Assembly (NCBI RefSeq): GCF_024346955.1
Contig: NZ_AP024883.1
Coordinates: 1,488,001 to 1,552,000 of the forward strand
Length of the DNA: 64,000 nt
Reading direction: 5' to 3'
Source: Vibrio mangrovi
GTDB taxonomy: Bacteria; Pseudomonadota; Gammaproteobacteria; Enterobacterales; Vibrionaceae
The translations under genes and the position numbers were made by a program. The notes beneath the pieces were generated by a model that was not told the DNA's origin, ran no database searches, and saw only the letters and a program-made list of their open reading frames with translations. Position 1 is the first letter of the stretch. The number at the start of each line of letters is the position of its first letter. Below are positions 8,748-17,991 of the stretch, piece by piece.

Positions 8748-9527
8748 GTGACTGAAGATCGCAATTTCGACGATATTGCCCACAAATTTGCAAAAAATAT
8801 ATATGGTTCTGACAAAGGTATGATCCGTCAGACAATTGTATGGGAAGATATCCAGAATATCTTAATGACATTTTCTCCGGAACAGTTCCCGTTATCGGTT
8901 CTGGATGCCGGTGGAGGACTGGCTCAGCTATCGCAGAGACTGGCTGCGATGGGACATCAGGTGACATTATGTGATCTTTCTTCTGAAATGTTGCAGTTGG
9001 CGCAGGCTGATATTGAAAAAAATGGTTTGCTTGCGCAGTATCGCTTTGTCCATGCTGCAGTGCAGGATATGCAACAACATATCACCGATCCAGTCGACTT
9101 TTTGATGTTTCATGCCGTGATGGAGTGGCTGGCCGAACCGAGAGTTGCGTTGGAAAAGTTACTTTCTCAGGTCCGGACGGGTGGTGTTGCATCAATCATG
9201 TTTTACAATCATCACGGATTAGTTCTGAAAAATGTCATATGCGGGAATATTCCCCATGTGTTGGATGGCATGCCATACCGTAAACGATTTAAGTTACAAC
9301 CTCAAAAAGGCCTGAATCCGGAAGATGTCTATCAATGGATAGAAGCGTGTGGGTTCAGAATTGAGGGAAAAAGCGGTATTCGCTCATTCAGTGATTATAT
9401 TGGTAATCGCCAGAATATGGGTGAATACAGCGAAGAAGATGTACTGGCGCTTGAAAGGCAGTTGTGCCGGCAAGAGCCTTATTTATCTCTGGGCCGCTAT
9501 ATTCATGTATGGGCCAGAAAAAAGTAA
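8748..9527 (+). CDS. cmoM: tRNA cmo5U34 carboxymethyl ester methyltransferase CmoM (formerly SmtA)
   Basis: SAM-dependent enzyme that methylates the carboxyl group of 5-carboxymethoxyuridine at the tRNA wobble position. I choose the GTG at 8748, which gives TEDRNFDDIAHKFAKNIYG, the conserved N-terminus of the family; the longer frame to 8661 adds an unconserved extension. The Rossmann motif is VLDAGGGLAQ and the second motif CDLSSEM. About 259 residues, like E. coli CmoM (261). It lies 3 bp upstream of mukF and is probably the first gene of the muk operon, as in E. coli. CmoA and CmoB, which make its substrate, are at 24.4-26.2 kb. Confidence 0.93.
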   Translation: MTEDRNFDDIAHKFAKNIYGSDKGMIRQTIVWEDIQNILMTFSPEQFPLSVLDAGGGLAQLSQRLAAMGHQVTLCDLSSEMLQLAQADIEKNGLLAQYRFVHAAVQDMQQHITDPVDFLMFHAVMEWLAEPRVALEKLLSQVRTGGVASIMFYNHHGLVLKNVICGNIPHVLDGMPYRKRFKLQPQKGLNPEDVYQWIEACGFRIEGKSGIRSFSDYIGNRQNMGEYSEEDVLALERQLCRQEPYLSLGRYIHVWARKK

Positions 9528-9530
9528 ACA

Positions 9531-10886
9531 ATGATGGAAACAATGATAGACGAATTGGCGCAACAAGCCGAGGTACAACCAATCGATGAATTGGTTGGGT
9601 GGGTCAGGCAGCATGACTTGTCTCTCAACCTGAATACCGAACGGCTCGCATTTTTGATTGCGGTTGCGGTGTTAAGCCGGGATCGGTTTGATGATGAACT
9701 TGGTGAAGGGGAATTGCATGATGCTTTTACGATCGTCACCCGTTTATTTGATGATACCGGAGAAGCTTCTGCTTTCCGGGCGAATAATGCGATCAATGAT
9801 CTGGTTCAACAGCGGCTCATCCGTCGTTTTACCAGTGAAGTAACCGATGGTGCCAGTATTTACAGACTTTCACCGCTGGCTATTGGCATCACTGATTATT
9901 ATTTACGCCACCGGGAGTTTTCCAAACTGAAACTGTCGATCCAGCTTTCGATTGTTGCCGATGAAATGGCGAAGGCGAAAGAAGCGGCGGAAAAAGGTGG
10001 TACGGCGGCACATTGGCAGAAGAATGTGTATGGCGTTCTGAAATACTCCGTGGGAGAAATTTTTGATCAGATCGATCTGAACCAGCGGGTGATGGACGAG
10101 CAGCAGCAAGAAATTAAAGAACAGATTGCCCAGTTATTGAACAAAGACTGGCGTGATGCGATCCAGAATTGCGAGTCTTTACTGTCAGAAACATCATCAA
10201 CGCTAAAAGAGTTGCAGGATACACTTCAGGCTGCCGGTGATGAAATGCAGACTCAGATTCTTGATATTCAGGAATGCGTCTATGGTGAGTCTGAACTAGA
10301 GTTTATCGAAGAAACATTGTTTCAGTTGCAGATCAAACTGGACCGGATTATCAGTTGGGGACAGCAGGCTATTGATTTATGGATTGGCTATGATCGCCAT
10401 GTCCATAAGTTTATCCGGACAGCAATTGATATGGACCAGAACAGAGCATTCAGTCAGCGCTTACGCCAATCAATGAATGACTATTCTGAGGCCCCCTGGT
10501 TTCTTACCTTCGCTGATGCAGACCGTTTCATGGACATGCGGGATGAAGCTCTGATTCTCCGGGACGATGAAGTGACCGGACAAATCCCCGCTGATGTTGA
10601 ATATGAAGAATTTCAGCAGGTTAACGATGCACTGGCAGAACGCATAGGCGAGATGCTGAGTGTGCATAAAGCTCAGGGAGCTCCGATAGATCTGGGCATG
10701 GTCTTAAAGAATTACCTCACAGAACATCCAAGAACACACCATTTTGATTTAGCCAGAATTGTGGTCGATCAGGCCGTTCGTCTGGGATATTCGGCATCCG
10801 ATTATCAGGCGGTTCAGCCAGACTGGCAGGCAATCAATGAGTTTGGTGCAAAGGTACAAGCAAATGTCATCGACAGATATGAATGA
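9531..10886 (+). CDS. mukF: Chromosome partition protein MukF (kleisin)
   Basis: Kleisin subunit of the MukBEF condensin, linking MukB heads and carrying MukE. 451 residues, slightly longer than E. coli MukF (440), the extra length being at the N-terminus. Conserved stretches include RANNAINDLVQQRL (winged-helix dimerisation region), ITDYYLRHREFSKL, LLNKDWRDAI and WIGYDRHVHKFIRTAIDMD. Several ATGs cluster at the start (9531, 9534, 9543); the true one is not decided by a strong ribosome-binding site. The mukE start overlaps its 3' end by 23 bp, showing tight operon coupling. Confidence 0.96.
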   Translation: MMETMIDELAQQAEVQPIDELVGWVRQHDLSLNLNTERLAFLIAVAVLSRDRFDDELGEGELHDAFTIVTRLFDDTGEASAFRANNAINDLVQQRLIRRFTSEVTDGASIYRLSPLAIGITDYYLRHREFSKLKLSIQLSIVADEMAKAKEAAEKGGTAAHWQKNVYGVLKYSVGEIFDQIDLNQRVMDEQQQEIKEQIAQLLNKDWRDAIQNCESLLSETSSTLKELQDTLQAAGDEMQTQILDIQECVYGESELEFIEETLFQLQIKLDRIISWGQQAIDLWIGYDRHVHKFIRTAIDMDQNRAFSQRLRQSMNDYSEAPWFLTFADADRFMDMRDEALILRDDEVTGQIPADVEYEEFQQVNDALAERIGEMLSVHKAQGAPIDLGMVLKNYLTEHPRTHHFDLARIVVDQAVRLGYSASDYQAVQPDWQAINEFGAKVQANVIDRYE

Positions 10887-11604
10887 ATATATGCCAGAGA
10901 AGCTGGTGAAAGCACTTTCTAATCCACTGTTCCCTGCGCTGGATAGTCAATTACGTGCCGGAAGGCATGTTTCCGGTGAGGATATGGATAATCACACGTT
11001 TTTGTCGGACTTTGAAACTGAGCTGGCCCAGTTCTACCAGCGCTATAATACTGAACTGGTTCGTGCTCCCGAGGGATTCTTTTATCTGAGACCACGTTCT
11101 ACATCCCTGATTAACCGTAGCGTGCTTTCCGAACTGGATATGCTGGTCGGAAAGGTGCTTTGTTTTCTGTATCTCAGTCCCGAGCGCCTGGCACATGAAG
11201 GTATTTTTACTCATCAGGAACTGTATGAAGAGTTACTGACGCTGGTCGACGAGAAAAAACTGATGCGCCTGGTTACTTTCCGGGCGGGTGGTTCTGATCT
11301 GGATCGGGAAAAACTGTTTGAGAAGGTCAGAACCTCTCTGCGGAAATTACGCCGGATGGGAATGCTTGTCGTTCTGGGTGAGAGTGAAAAATTCCGGATT
11401 ACAGAAGCGGTATTCCGCTTCGGGGCCGATGTTCGTCTCGGTGATGATATGCGGGAAGCGCAACTGAGGCTGATTCGTGACGGCGAAGCTGTGGTTCCCG
11501 GCCGGCAAGAGCTGGCTGTGGAAACGACGGAAGTCATTACTGATGAGGATGAGCAAGAAGATACCGCATCAGATGTATTAACAGGATTTGAAGGTGAAGC
11601 ATGA
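10864..11604 (+). CDS. mukE: Chromosome partition protein MukE
   Basis: Winged-helix (kite) subunit of the MukBEF condensin that binds MukF and DNA. The frame is open from 10759, but the ATG at 10864 gives MSSTDMNEYMPEKLVKAL, matching the family start, and 246 residues (E. coli about 234). Conserved segments are NPLFPALDSQLRAGRH, APEGFFYLRPRST, SVLSELDMLVGKVLCFLYL and FRFGADVR. It overlaps mukF by 23 bp and mukB by 4 bp (ATGA). Confidence 0.96.
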   Translation: MSSTDMNEYMPEKLVKALSNPLFPALDSQLRAGRHVSGEDMDNHTFLSDFETELAQFYQRYNTELVRAPEGFFYLRPRSTSLINRSVLSELDMLVGKVLCFLYLSPERLAHEGIFTHQELYEELLTLVDEKKLMRLVTFRAGGSDLDREKLFEKVRTSLRKLRRMGMLVVLGESEKFRITEAVFRFGADVRLGDDMREAQLRLIRDGEAVVPGRQELAVETTEVITDEDEQEDTASDVLTGFEGEA

Positions 11605-14600
11605 TTGAAAGAGGTAAGTATCAATCACTGACAATGATCAACTGGAACGGTTTTTTTGCCCGGACGTTTGATATTGATAATCTGGTAACAACGCTTTCGG
11701 GTGGTAACGGTGCCGGGAAATCAACGACGATGGCGGCCTTTATCACGGCACTGATTCCTGATCAAAGTCTGCTTCATTTCCGGAATACGACAGAAGCCGG
11801 AAGCTCCCAGTCTTCCAGAGATAAGGGTTTGCACGGGAAGCTTCAGCCGGGCACCTGTTATGCTGCTCTGGATGTGGTCAATTCCCGTAAACAGAGAATT
11901 CTGTTTGCCGTGAGATTACAACAGGTTGCCGGCCGGGATAAGAAAGTCGATATCAAACCGTTTCTGGTTCAGGGTATTCCCAGCCATGTCCGGCCGACTG
12001 ATCTTTTGATTGAGAATGTTTCAGACCAGCAGGCCAGAGTCCGGACTCTCAGCGAAGTGAAAGAGGCGGTTGCCCGCCTGGAAGGAACACAATTCAAAGC
12101 ATTTAGCTCGGTCGTTGATTATCACACCCAGATGTTTGAGTTTGGGGTGGTGCCGAAGAAAATGCGTTCCAGCAGTGATCGTGCAAAATTTTACCGCCTG
12201 ATCGAAGCCTCTTTATATGGTGGTATCTCCAGTGCAATTACCCGGTCATTGCGTGACTACCTGCTGCCACAGAATGGCGGTGTAAAAAAAGCTTTTCAGG
12301 ATATGGAAGCCGCGCTGCGTGAAAACCGGATGACGCTTGAAGCGATCAAAACGACGCAGGCAGATCGGGATTTATTCAAGCACCTGATTACCGAATCGAC
12401 CAACTATGTTGCGTCTGACTATATGCGTCATGCCAATGAACGCCGGAGTAAAGTTGAGCAGGCACTTTCATTCCGCCAAACATTATTTGGTGCTCAACAG
12501 ACACTGATTAGCCAAAGCGAGCTCCTGTCTCGTGTCAAAGATGAACTGGATGAACTGACAGAACAGGAATCGGCGCTGGAACAGGACCATCAAAGTGCCT
12601 CCGATTATCTGCAACTGGTTCAGAATGCATTGCGCCAGAAAGAGAAAATTGAGCGTTACCGGGACGATCTGGAAGAACTGCAAGAGCGGCTGGAAGAACA
12701 GCTGATGGTTGTTGAAGAAGCTCAGGAGCAAACGGCGGAAGCAGAGCATCAGGCAACAATTCTTGAAGATGAAGTCGACAGCCTGAAGTCTCAACTGGCA
12801 GATTATCAGCAGGCACTGGATGTCCAGCAAACTCGGGCGCTTCAGTATCAGCAGGCAGTCCGGGCACTGGAAAAAGCCAGAGAAACGCTTGATGATGACA
12901 GCCTGACTGCTGAGAATGCATCACAGAAAATTCAGGCGCTGAACCAGTCTCAGAGTGAAATGACCGGGCAGGTACTGCAACTGAAGCACCGTCTCGATAT
13001 GTCGGCAGCGGTAGCATCCCAGTTTGAGCAGGCATTTCAGTTGGTGCAGTCGGTTGTGAGTGATGTTGAGCGTCATACTGCCCATGAGCAGGGAGTGATG
13101 TTGATTGAGAAGTCACGCCAGTTCAGACAGCTTGCTGAACAGGAAAATCAGTGGTACGCCCGTCAGAGTGAGATCTCTCGCCAGCTTGAACGCCAGGAGA
13201 GTATAGCTGCACTGGCTGAAGAGTATCAGAACGCATATCAGATGACGCTGAATGATGAATCAGTTGTCAACGAAGAGCGCGAGAAACATCAGGAACTGCT
13301 TGATGTGGTGGAAGAAGAACAGACAGCTCTGCGGGAGTCACGAAGTGATCTCCGTCGCCGTCAGGAAGATACTCAGGCACAGATTCAGCGACTGGAAAGT
13401 ATTGCTCCGCAATGGATTATTGCCCGTAATGCATTAGATGCACTAAAAGAACAGAGTGGAGAAGCACTGGATAGTTCCCAGGCAGTTTTTTCTCACATGC
13501 AGCAAACTCTGGAGCAGGAAAAGCAGCAGACACAGGAAAAAGAGAAACTGGCGTTACAGCGTCGTGACCTTGAACTGGAAATTGAGCGGCTGGCTTCTCC
13601 CGGAGGTGCCAATGATGCTCGCCTGAAGTCCTTAGCCGATACATTAGGCGGAATGCTGCTCTCTGAAATTTATGATGATATTACTCTGGAAGATGCGCCG
13701 TACTTCAGTGCGATGTATGGACCGGCCAGACATGCGATTGTCGTCTCCGATTTGTCAGAGATTCAGGAGCGTCTGGCTGAACTGGATGATTGTCCGGAAG
13801 ATGTATATATCATTGAAGGGGATGTTGATGCTTTTGATGACAGTTCTTTTGATGCAGATGAACTGGAAGGTGCGGTTTGTGTTCGCCTGAATGATCGTCA
13901 GATTCGTTATTCCCGTTTTCCTGAGATTCCTTTATTCGGCCGGGCAGCAAGAGAGCAGCGGCTGGAACAACTTCGTGCGAAGCGGGATGATATTGTTGAG
14001 CTGCATGCCAAAGCATCATTTGATGCCCAGAAACTGCAACGTTTATATCAGGCTTATCAGGCATTTGTTGCTTCCCATATTGCCACTGTTTTTGAGGCGG
14101 ATCCGGAGCAGGCTTTGCAGGAATGCCGTGATCAACTGAATCAGGTAAGCCGGACACTGAGCGATTTGACTCATCAGGAACAGCAGTTACAGGCCCGGTT
14201 ACAGCAGAGCAAAGATGCTTTATCTCTGATCGGGAAAGTCGCTCCTTTTATCCATTTGCTGGAAGATGAAACCCTACAGGAGCAGGCCAGTGAGATTGAA
14301 GAAAGTCTCGCTGATCTGGAAGAAGCCAAACGTTTCCTGTCACAACATGGTGCAACTATCGAACAGTTGAGCCGCTGTATTAATGCTCTTGAAAATGATC
14401 CGGAACAGTTTGATGCATTAGAAGCTGAATACCATCAGACGGATCAGCAGTTACAGCAGGTCAAAACACAGATTTTTGCAATATCTGATTTGATAGAACG
14501 GCGTCACCATTTGAGTTACTCCGATGCTGTGGCTCTGGTGAATCAGGGAGATGCCTTGAGTGAGCAACTGAAAGAAAAGTTGCAGCTTGCCGAAGCCCAA

Positions 14601-16064
14601 CGGGCTGAAGCCAGAGAAGCATTGAAGCAAAGGCAAAGTCAGGTGAGCCAGTATCATCAGGTTCTGGCTTCGCTTAAAAGTGCACATCAGTCAAAACTGG
14701 AGACAGTTCAGGAATTCGAACAGGAGCTTCAGGAGTTTGGCGTTCATACCGATGCCAGTGCATTAGAGCGTGCGGAAAGCCGGAAGAATGAGCTTTACGA
14801 ACGCTTGCATGTTTCCCGGCAACGACAGAGTGAACTGGAACGGACGCATACATCGACAGAGATGGAGATGACATCGCTGACTAAACAACTGAAGAAAGTT
14901 GAAAAAGAATATGCTGATCTCCGGAAGTTTATCGTTAATGCAAAAGCAGGATGGTGTTCGGTGCTGAGACTGGCACGGGAACATGATGTCGAAAGACGTC
15001 TGCATAAACGGGAACTGGCTTATCTGTCGGCGGGAGAACTCCGCTCAATGTCTGATAAAGCATTAGGTTCTCTGCGTCTGGCTGTGGCCGATAATGAAGT
15101 GCTGAGAGATTCTTTACGTCAATCAGAAGATACGGCCAGACCGGAACGTAAGATCCTGTTTTATATTGATGTTTATCAGCATCTGCGGGAGCGGATTCGT
15201 CAGGATATTATCCGTACGGACGATCCGGTCGAAGCGATCGAAGAGATGGAAGTTGAGCTGGCCCGGCTGACGGAAGAACTGACACAGCGGGAATCCCGTC
15301 TGGCAATCAGTTCTGAGTCGGTTGCCAGTATCATTCGCAAAACGATTCAGCGCGAACAGAACCGGATCCGGATGCTTAATCAGGGCTTGTCTAATATCCA
15401 CTTTGGTCAGGTTAATGGTGTCCGTCTGAATGTGAAAGTCCGGGAAAGTCATGAAATGTTGCTGACAGGGCTGGCTGAACAGCAGGAGCAGCATCAGGAC
15501 TTGTTTAACAGTCCGCGCTATACGTTTTCAGAATCGATGGCAAAACTATTCCAGCGGGTTAATCCGCATATTGATATGGGACAGCGCTCACCTCAGGTTC
15601 TCGGTGAAGAACTTTTAGACTACCGGAATTACCTTGAACTGAATGTTGAAGTGAACCGTGGGGCTGATGGCTGGCTACAGGCGGAATCCGGTGCATTGTC
15701 AACCGGGGAAGCTATCGGAACCGGTCAGTCGATTCTGCTGATGGTGGTGCAGAGCTGGGAAGAAGAGTCCCGTCGTCTGCGGAGTAAAGATATCATTCCA
15801 TGTCGTTTGTTGTTCCTTGATGAGGCTGCCCGTCTGGATGCTAAGTCTATTTCAACACTATTTGAGTTGTGTGACCGGCTGGATATGCAGTTACTGATTG
15901 CCGCACCGGAAAATATCAGTCCGGAGAAGGGAACAACTTATAAACTGGTTCGGAAAATTCTTAAAGATCATGAACATGTTCATGTTGTTGGTCTGAGAGG
16001 CTTTGGTCAGAATGATACGACAGAGCCTGAGGCGCTGACGGCGGAAGCGACCTTATCGGATTAA
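11601..16064 (+). CDS. mukB: Chromosome partition protein MukB (SMC-like ATPase)
   Basis: Large SMC-type ATPase of the MukBEF condensin, which compacts and segregates the chromosome. 1487 residues, as E. coli MukB (1486). Walker A GGNGAGKS lies at residues 34-41. Long coiled-coil arms rich in Q, E and L span about residues 280-670 and 800-1150, around a hinge (VVSDLSEIQERLAELDD region). The C-terminal head has the ABC signature SGALSTGEAIGTGQS and Walker B RLLFLDEAARLD. The start overlaps the mukE stop as ATGA. A strong bidirectional terminator follows. Confidence 0.98.
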   Translation: MIERGKYQSLTMINWNGFFARTFDIDNLVTTLSGGNGAGKSTTMAAFITALIPDQSLLHFRNTTEAGSSQSSRDKGLHGKLQPGTCYAALDVVNSRKQRILFAVRLQQVAGRDKKVDIKPFLVQGIPSHVRPTDLLIENVSDQQARVRTLSEVKEAVARLEGTQFKAFSSVVDYHTQMFEFGVVPKKMRSSSDRAKFYRLIEASLYGGISSAITRSLRDYLLPQNGGVKKAFQDMEAALRENRMTLEAIKTTQADRDLFKHLITESTNYVASDYMRHANERRSKVEQALSFRQTLFGAQQTLISQSELLSRVKDELDELTEQESALEQDHQSASDYLQLVQNALRQKEKIERYRDDLEELQERLEEQLMVVEEAQEQTAEAEHQATILEDEVDSLKSQLADYQQALDVQQTRALQYQQAVRALEKARETLDDDSLTAENASQKIQALNQSQSEMTGQVLQLKHRLDMSAAVASQFEQAFQLVQSVVSDVERHTAHEQGVMLIEKSRQFRQLAEQENQWYARQSEISRQLERQESIAALAEEYQNAYQMTLNDESVVNEEREKHQELLDVVEEEQTALRESRSDLRRRQEDTQAQIQRLESIAPQWIIARNALDALKEQSGEALDSSQAVFSHMQQTLEQEKQQTQEKEKLALQRRDLELEIERLASPGGANDARLKSLADTLGGMLLSEIYDDITLEDAPYFSAMYGPARHAIVVSDLSEIQERLAELDDCPEDVYIIEGDVDAFDDSSFDADELEGAVCVRLNDRQIRYSRFPEIPLFGRAAREQRLEQLRAKRDDIVELHAKASFDAQKLQRLYQAYQAFVASHIATVFEADPEQALQECRDQLNQVSRTLSDLTHQEQQLQARLQQSKDALSLIGKVAPFIHLLEDETLQEQASEIEESLADLEEAKRFLSQHGATIEQLSRCINALENDPEQFDALEAEYHQTDQQLQQVKTQIFAISDLIERRHHLSYSDAVALVNQGDALSEQLKEKLQLAEAQRAEAREALKQRQSQVSQYHQVLASLKSAHQSKLETVQEFEQELQEFGVHTDASALERAESRKNELYERLHVSRQRQSELERTHTSTEMEMTSLTKQLKKVEKEYADLRKFIVNAKAGWCSVLRLAREHDVERRLHKRELAYLSAGELRSMSDKALGSLRLAVADNEVLRDSLRQSEDTARPERKILFYIDVYQHLRERIRQDIIRTDDPVEAIEEMEVELARLTEELTQRESRLAISSESVASIIRKTIQREQNRIRMLNQGLSNIHFGQVNGVRLNVKVRESHEMLLTGLAEQQEQHQDLFNSPRYTFSESMAKLFQRVNPHIDMGQRSPQVLGEELLDYRNYLELNVEVNRGADGWLQAESGALSTGEAIGTGQSILLMVVQSWEEESRRLRSKDIIPCRLLFLDEAARLDAKSISTLFELCDRLDMQLLIAAPENISPEKGTTYKLVRKILKDHEHVHVVGLRGFGQNDTTEPEALTAEATLSD

Positions 16065-16114
16065 GAATTCTGTTACCTGAGTGATGATAGGTCATCAAAA
16101 TATACACCAGTGAG

Positions 16115-16151
16115 AAAAAACCACCTGAGTTTGCATTCAGGTGGTTTTTTT
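16115..16151. terminator. Bidirectional terminator between mukB and the gtr cassette
   Basis: Perfect 8-bp stem CCACCTGA/TCAGGTGG with an 8-nt loop, six A before and seven T after. It lies 50 bp after mukB and 42 bp after the stop of the convergent minus-strand gene, so it serves both. Confidence 0.92.
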
Positions 16152-16193
16152 ATAGTTGATACCGGTTTGACGTTCAGAAAAAACCTTGGGTGT

Positions 16194-17570
16194 TTAATCG
16201 ATAGAAATTAGGAGCTCATCGCCTTGTTTTTCAATCTTCGCATCTCCCCGGACTTGTTCTCTGGAAACATTTTTTACAATAATATTTTTGTCTTTCCAGC
16301 CATACTGATACAGATAAGGCTTAATATAATGCAGGCGCAGGTTTGACAGATTTTTAAATGCATCGGAGCCGGTCAGCCTGTAAAAGTAAGCGCTGGTTTT
16401 AGCCTCATCAACGGCTACTGTGATCTGGCGGAATTGCTGAGGCTGTTGCAGATAACCATGAATATCATGTTCGGTAATCATCTCAGTAAAGAGAATTCTT
16501 TTTTCGTTATAGCCATAGTTATACTGATGCATTTGCCAGGCGAAGGGGATAAATAGTGTCACTAACAGCAGGGTTCTCCACCAGAATCGGGGAACCAGCA
16601 AGACCAGCATTGTAATCCCCAGTGGTAATGTAACACCTGAACGCAATGGCACTTTTACTCCCAGCGGAATAACACTGGCGTAAATTGAGAAGACGACCAA
16701 CAAGGCTACAAGCGTGTATTTCAGGTGATTTTTTAGTGCCCACACCAGAGTGATCGCCGCCGGCACATAGAACAGGGGACTTAATTCTGCCAGATAGCGG
16801 GCATTGCGCTCAAAATTCGCAGCGCTTTTCCCGATATTGGCAATAATACCGCTGATATCAGCCGATGGTGTTGATTTTCTCCAGGAAACAAACTCAATAA
16901 AGTGTCCCTGTCCGTTCTGGAACAGTGTATAGCCATAGACGCTCAGATTGGCGACAGCATATCCGAGGACATAACCGGCAATCCAGAGGCAAAAGAACTG
17001 AATCAGGCTCCGGAAATTCTCTTCACTCAGTTGCCGGATAAACAACAAAGGAATCAGGAAATAAAATGCCGGATAAGTCGCAAATAATACAATACCTGAT
17101 GTGAGTAAGATGACCGGTCGGGAATACCGTGCTCTGATAAAGCTGAAAAATGCCAGAAAGAATGTCCCCGGAATCAGGGTCATCGGCCATTTGAATAACA
17201 TGGTAAAGTAGGGGACGTTGACAACCAGTAGTGCGAAACAGAACGCTAGCCAGCGATCACTGCGAATCTCTGATGCAACCCGGTAACCAAAAATAAATAT
17301 GAACAGGTTACATAAAGTTGCTGCCATTATGGCAGGAGTCAGGCGTAAAACGTCGAAGAGGGCGAAGTTAATCCATCGTCCTTCTGAAACGAATTTGTAG
17401 TCGTAACTCTCCATGTAAGGTAAAGCGTCATGGGCAATATTTTCCAGCATAGATTCATGCAGGTTCAACAGTGTCCATACCAGAAAAAAAGTTGCAACTC
17501 CCCATTTGAACAGGGAAACAGAGTTAAGAGATTCACGTACGACTGAGGGATGTGCGGCAGGATTATTCAT
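16194..17570 (-). CDS. Polytopic glucosyltransferase-like protein, third gene of a gtr cassette
   Basis: A 458-residue membrane protein with about ten hydrophobic segments and a hydrophilic C-terminal tail. By position it is the serotype-specific, Gtr(type) component of an O-antigen glucosylation cassette: it follows gtrB and gtrA, overlaps gtrA by 8 bp, and resembles the GtrII-type glucosyltransferase family (YDYKFVSEGRWINF is typical of the first periplasmic loop). The ATG at 17570 is chosen because a strong ribosome-binding site (AGGAGG) precedes it; the frame upstream to 17609 is inside gtrA. It would move glucose from undecaprenyl-phosphate onto lipopolysaccharide in the periplasm. Acceptor sugar and linkage cannot be predicted. 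Confidence 0.72.
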   Translation of the reverse strand: MNNPAAHPSVVRESLNSVSLFKWGVATFFLVWTLLNLHESMLENIAHDALPYMESYDYKFVSEGRWINFALFDVLRLTPAIMAATLCNLFIFIFGYRVASEIRSDRWLAFCFALLVVNVPYFTMLFKWPMTLIPGTFFLAFFSFIRARYSRPVILLTSGIVLFATYPAFYFLIPLLFIRQLSEENFRSLIQFFCLWIAGYVLGYAVANLSVYGYTLFQNGQGHFIEFVSWRKSTPSADISGIIANIGKSAANFERNARYLAELSPLFYVPAAITLVWALKNHLKYTLVALLVVFSIYASVIPLGVKVPLRSGVTLPLGITMLVLLVPRFWWRTLLLVTLFIPFAWQMHQYNYGYNEKRILFTEMITEHDIHGYLQQPQQFRQITVAVDEAKTSAYFYRLTGSDAFKNLSNLRLHYIKPYLYQYGWKDKNIIVKNVSREQVRGDAKIEKQGDELLISID

Positions 17571-17991
17571 CGTTTTTCCTCCTGTGAGAGAAAACAGCAC
17601 GATAGCCAAGATAGTTAATGATCATGGATGTACAAATAGCGATAACCTGAGCAAGATAGACGAACATCTCCAACCCATCGACCAGTAGATATAACATACC
17701 GGTGCTACAGGCGAGCGATGACAGGTTGACCAGACAGAATGGCAGCAACTGACCACTTCTGGCGGCGCTTTTGAAAACAAAGCGCCGATTAAGTATGAAG
17801 CTAAACACCATGCCGATCAGATAAGATAAAATCGATGCGGGAATATAGTGTTCAGAGAGCCAGTACAGTATGACAAACGTAATATAGCTTGTCCCTGTGT
17901 TGATCAGTCCGGCTAGCGCAAAACGGATTTTTTGCCTGAATTCGGCATCAAACAGGCTATTTTGCCACAGAGCGTTTTTTGACGGATTCAA
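17563..17991 (-). CDS. gtrA: GtrA-family flippase
   Basis: Small four-helix membrane protein of the GtrA family, thought to flip undecaprenyl-phosphate-glucose across the inner membrane. 142 residues; motifs KIRFALAGLINTGTSYITF, SYLIGMVFSFILNRRFVF and the C-terminal NYLGYRAVFSHR are typical. The best start is an unusual TTG at 17991, supported by an AAGGAAG ribosome-binding site 5 nt upstream; there is no ATG nearby. It overlaps gtrB by 35 bp and the next gene by 8 bp. Confidence 0.9.
   Translation of the reverse strand: MNPSKNALWQNSLFDAEFRQKIRFALAGLINTGTSYITFVILYWLSEHYIPASILSYLIGMVFSFILNRRFVFKSAARSGQLLPFCLVNLSSLACSTGMLYLLVDGLEMFVYLAQVIAICTSMIINYLGYRAVFSHRRKNDE

Noticed and set aside
12535..13116. 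193-codon minus-strand frame inside mukB
   Set aside because: Antisense shadow of the coiled-coil coding region; composition reflects CTG/CAG-rich mukB codons.
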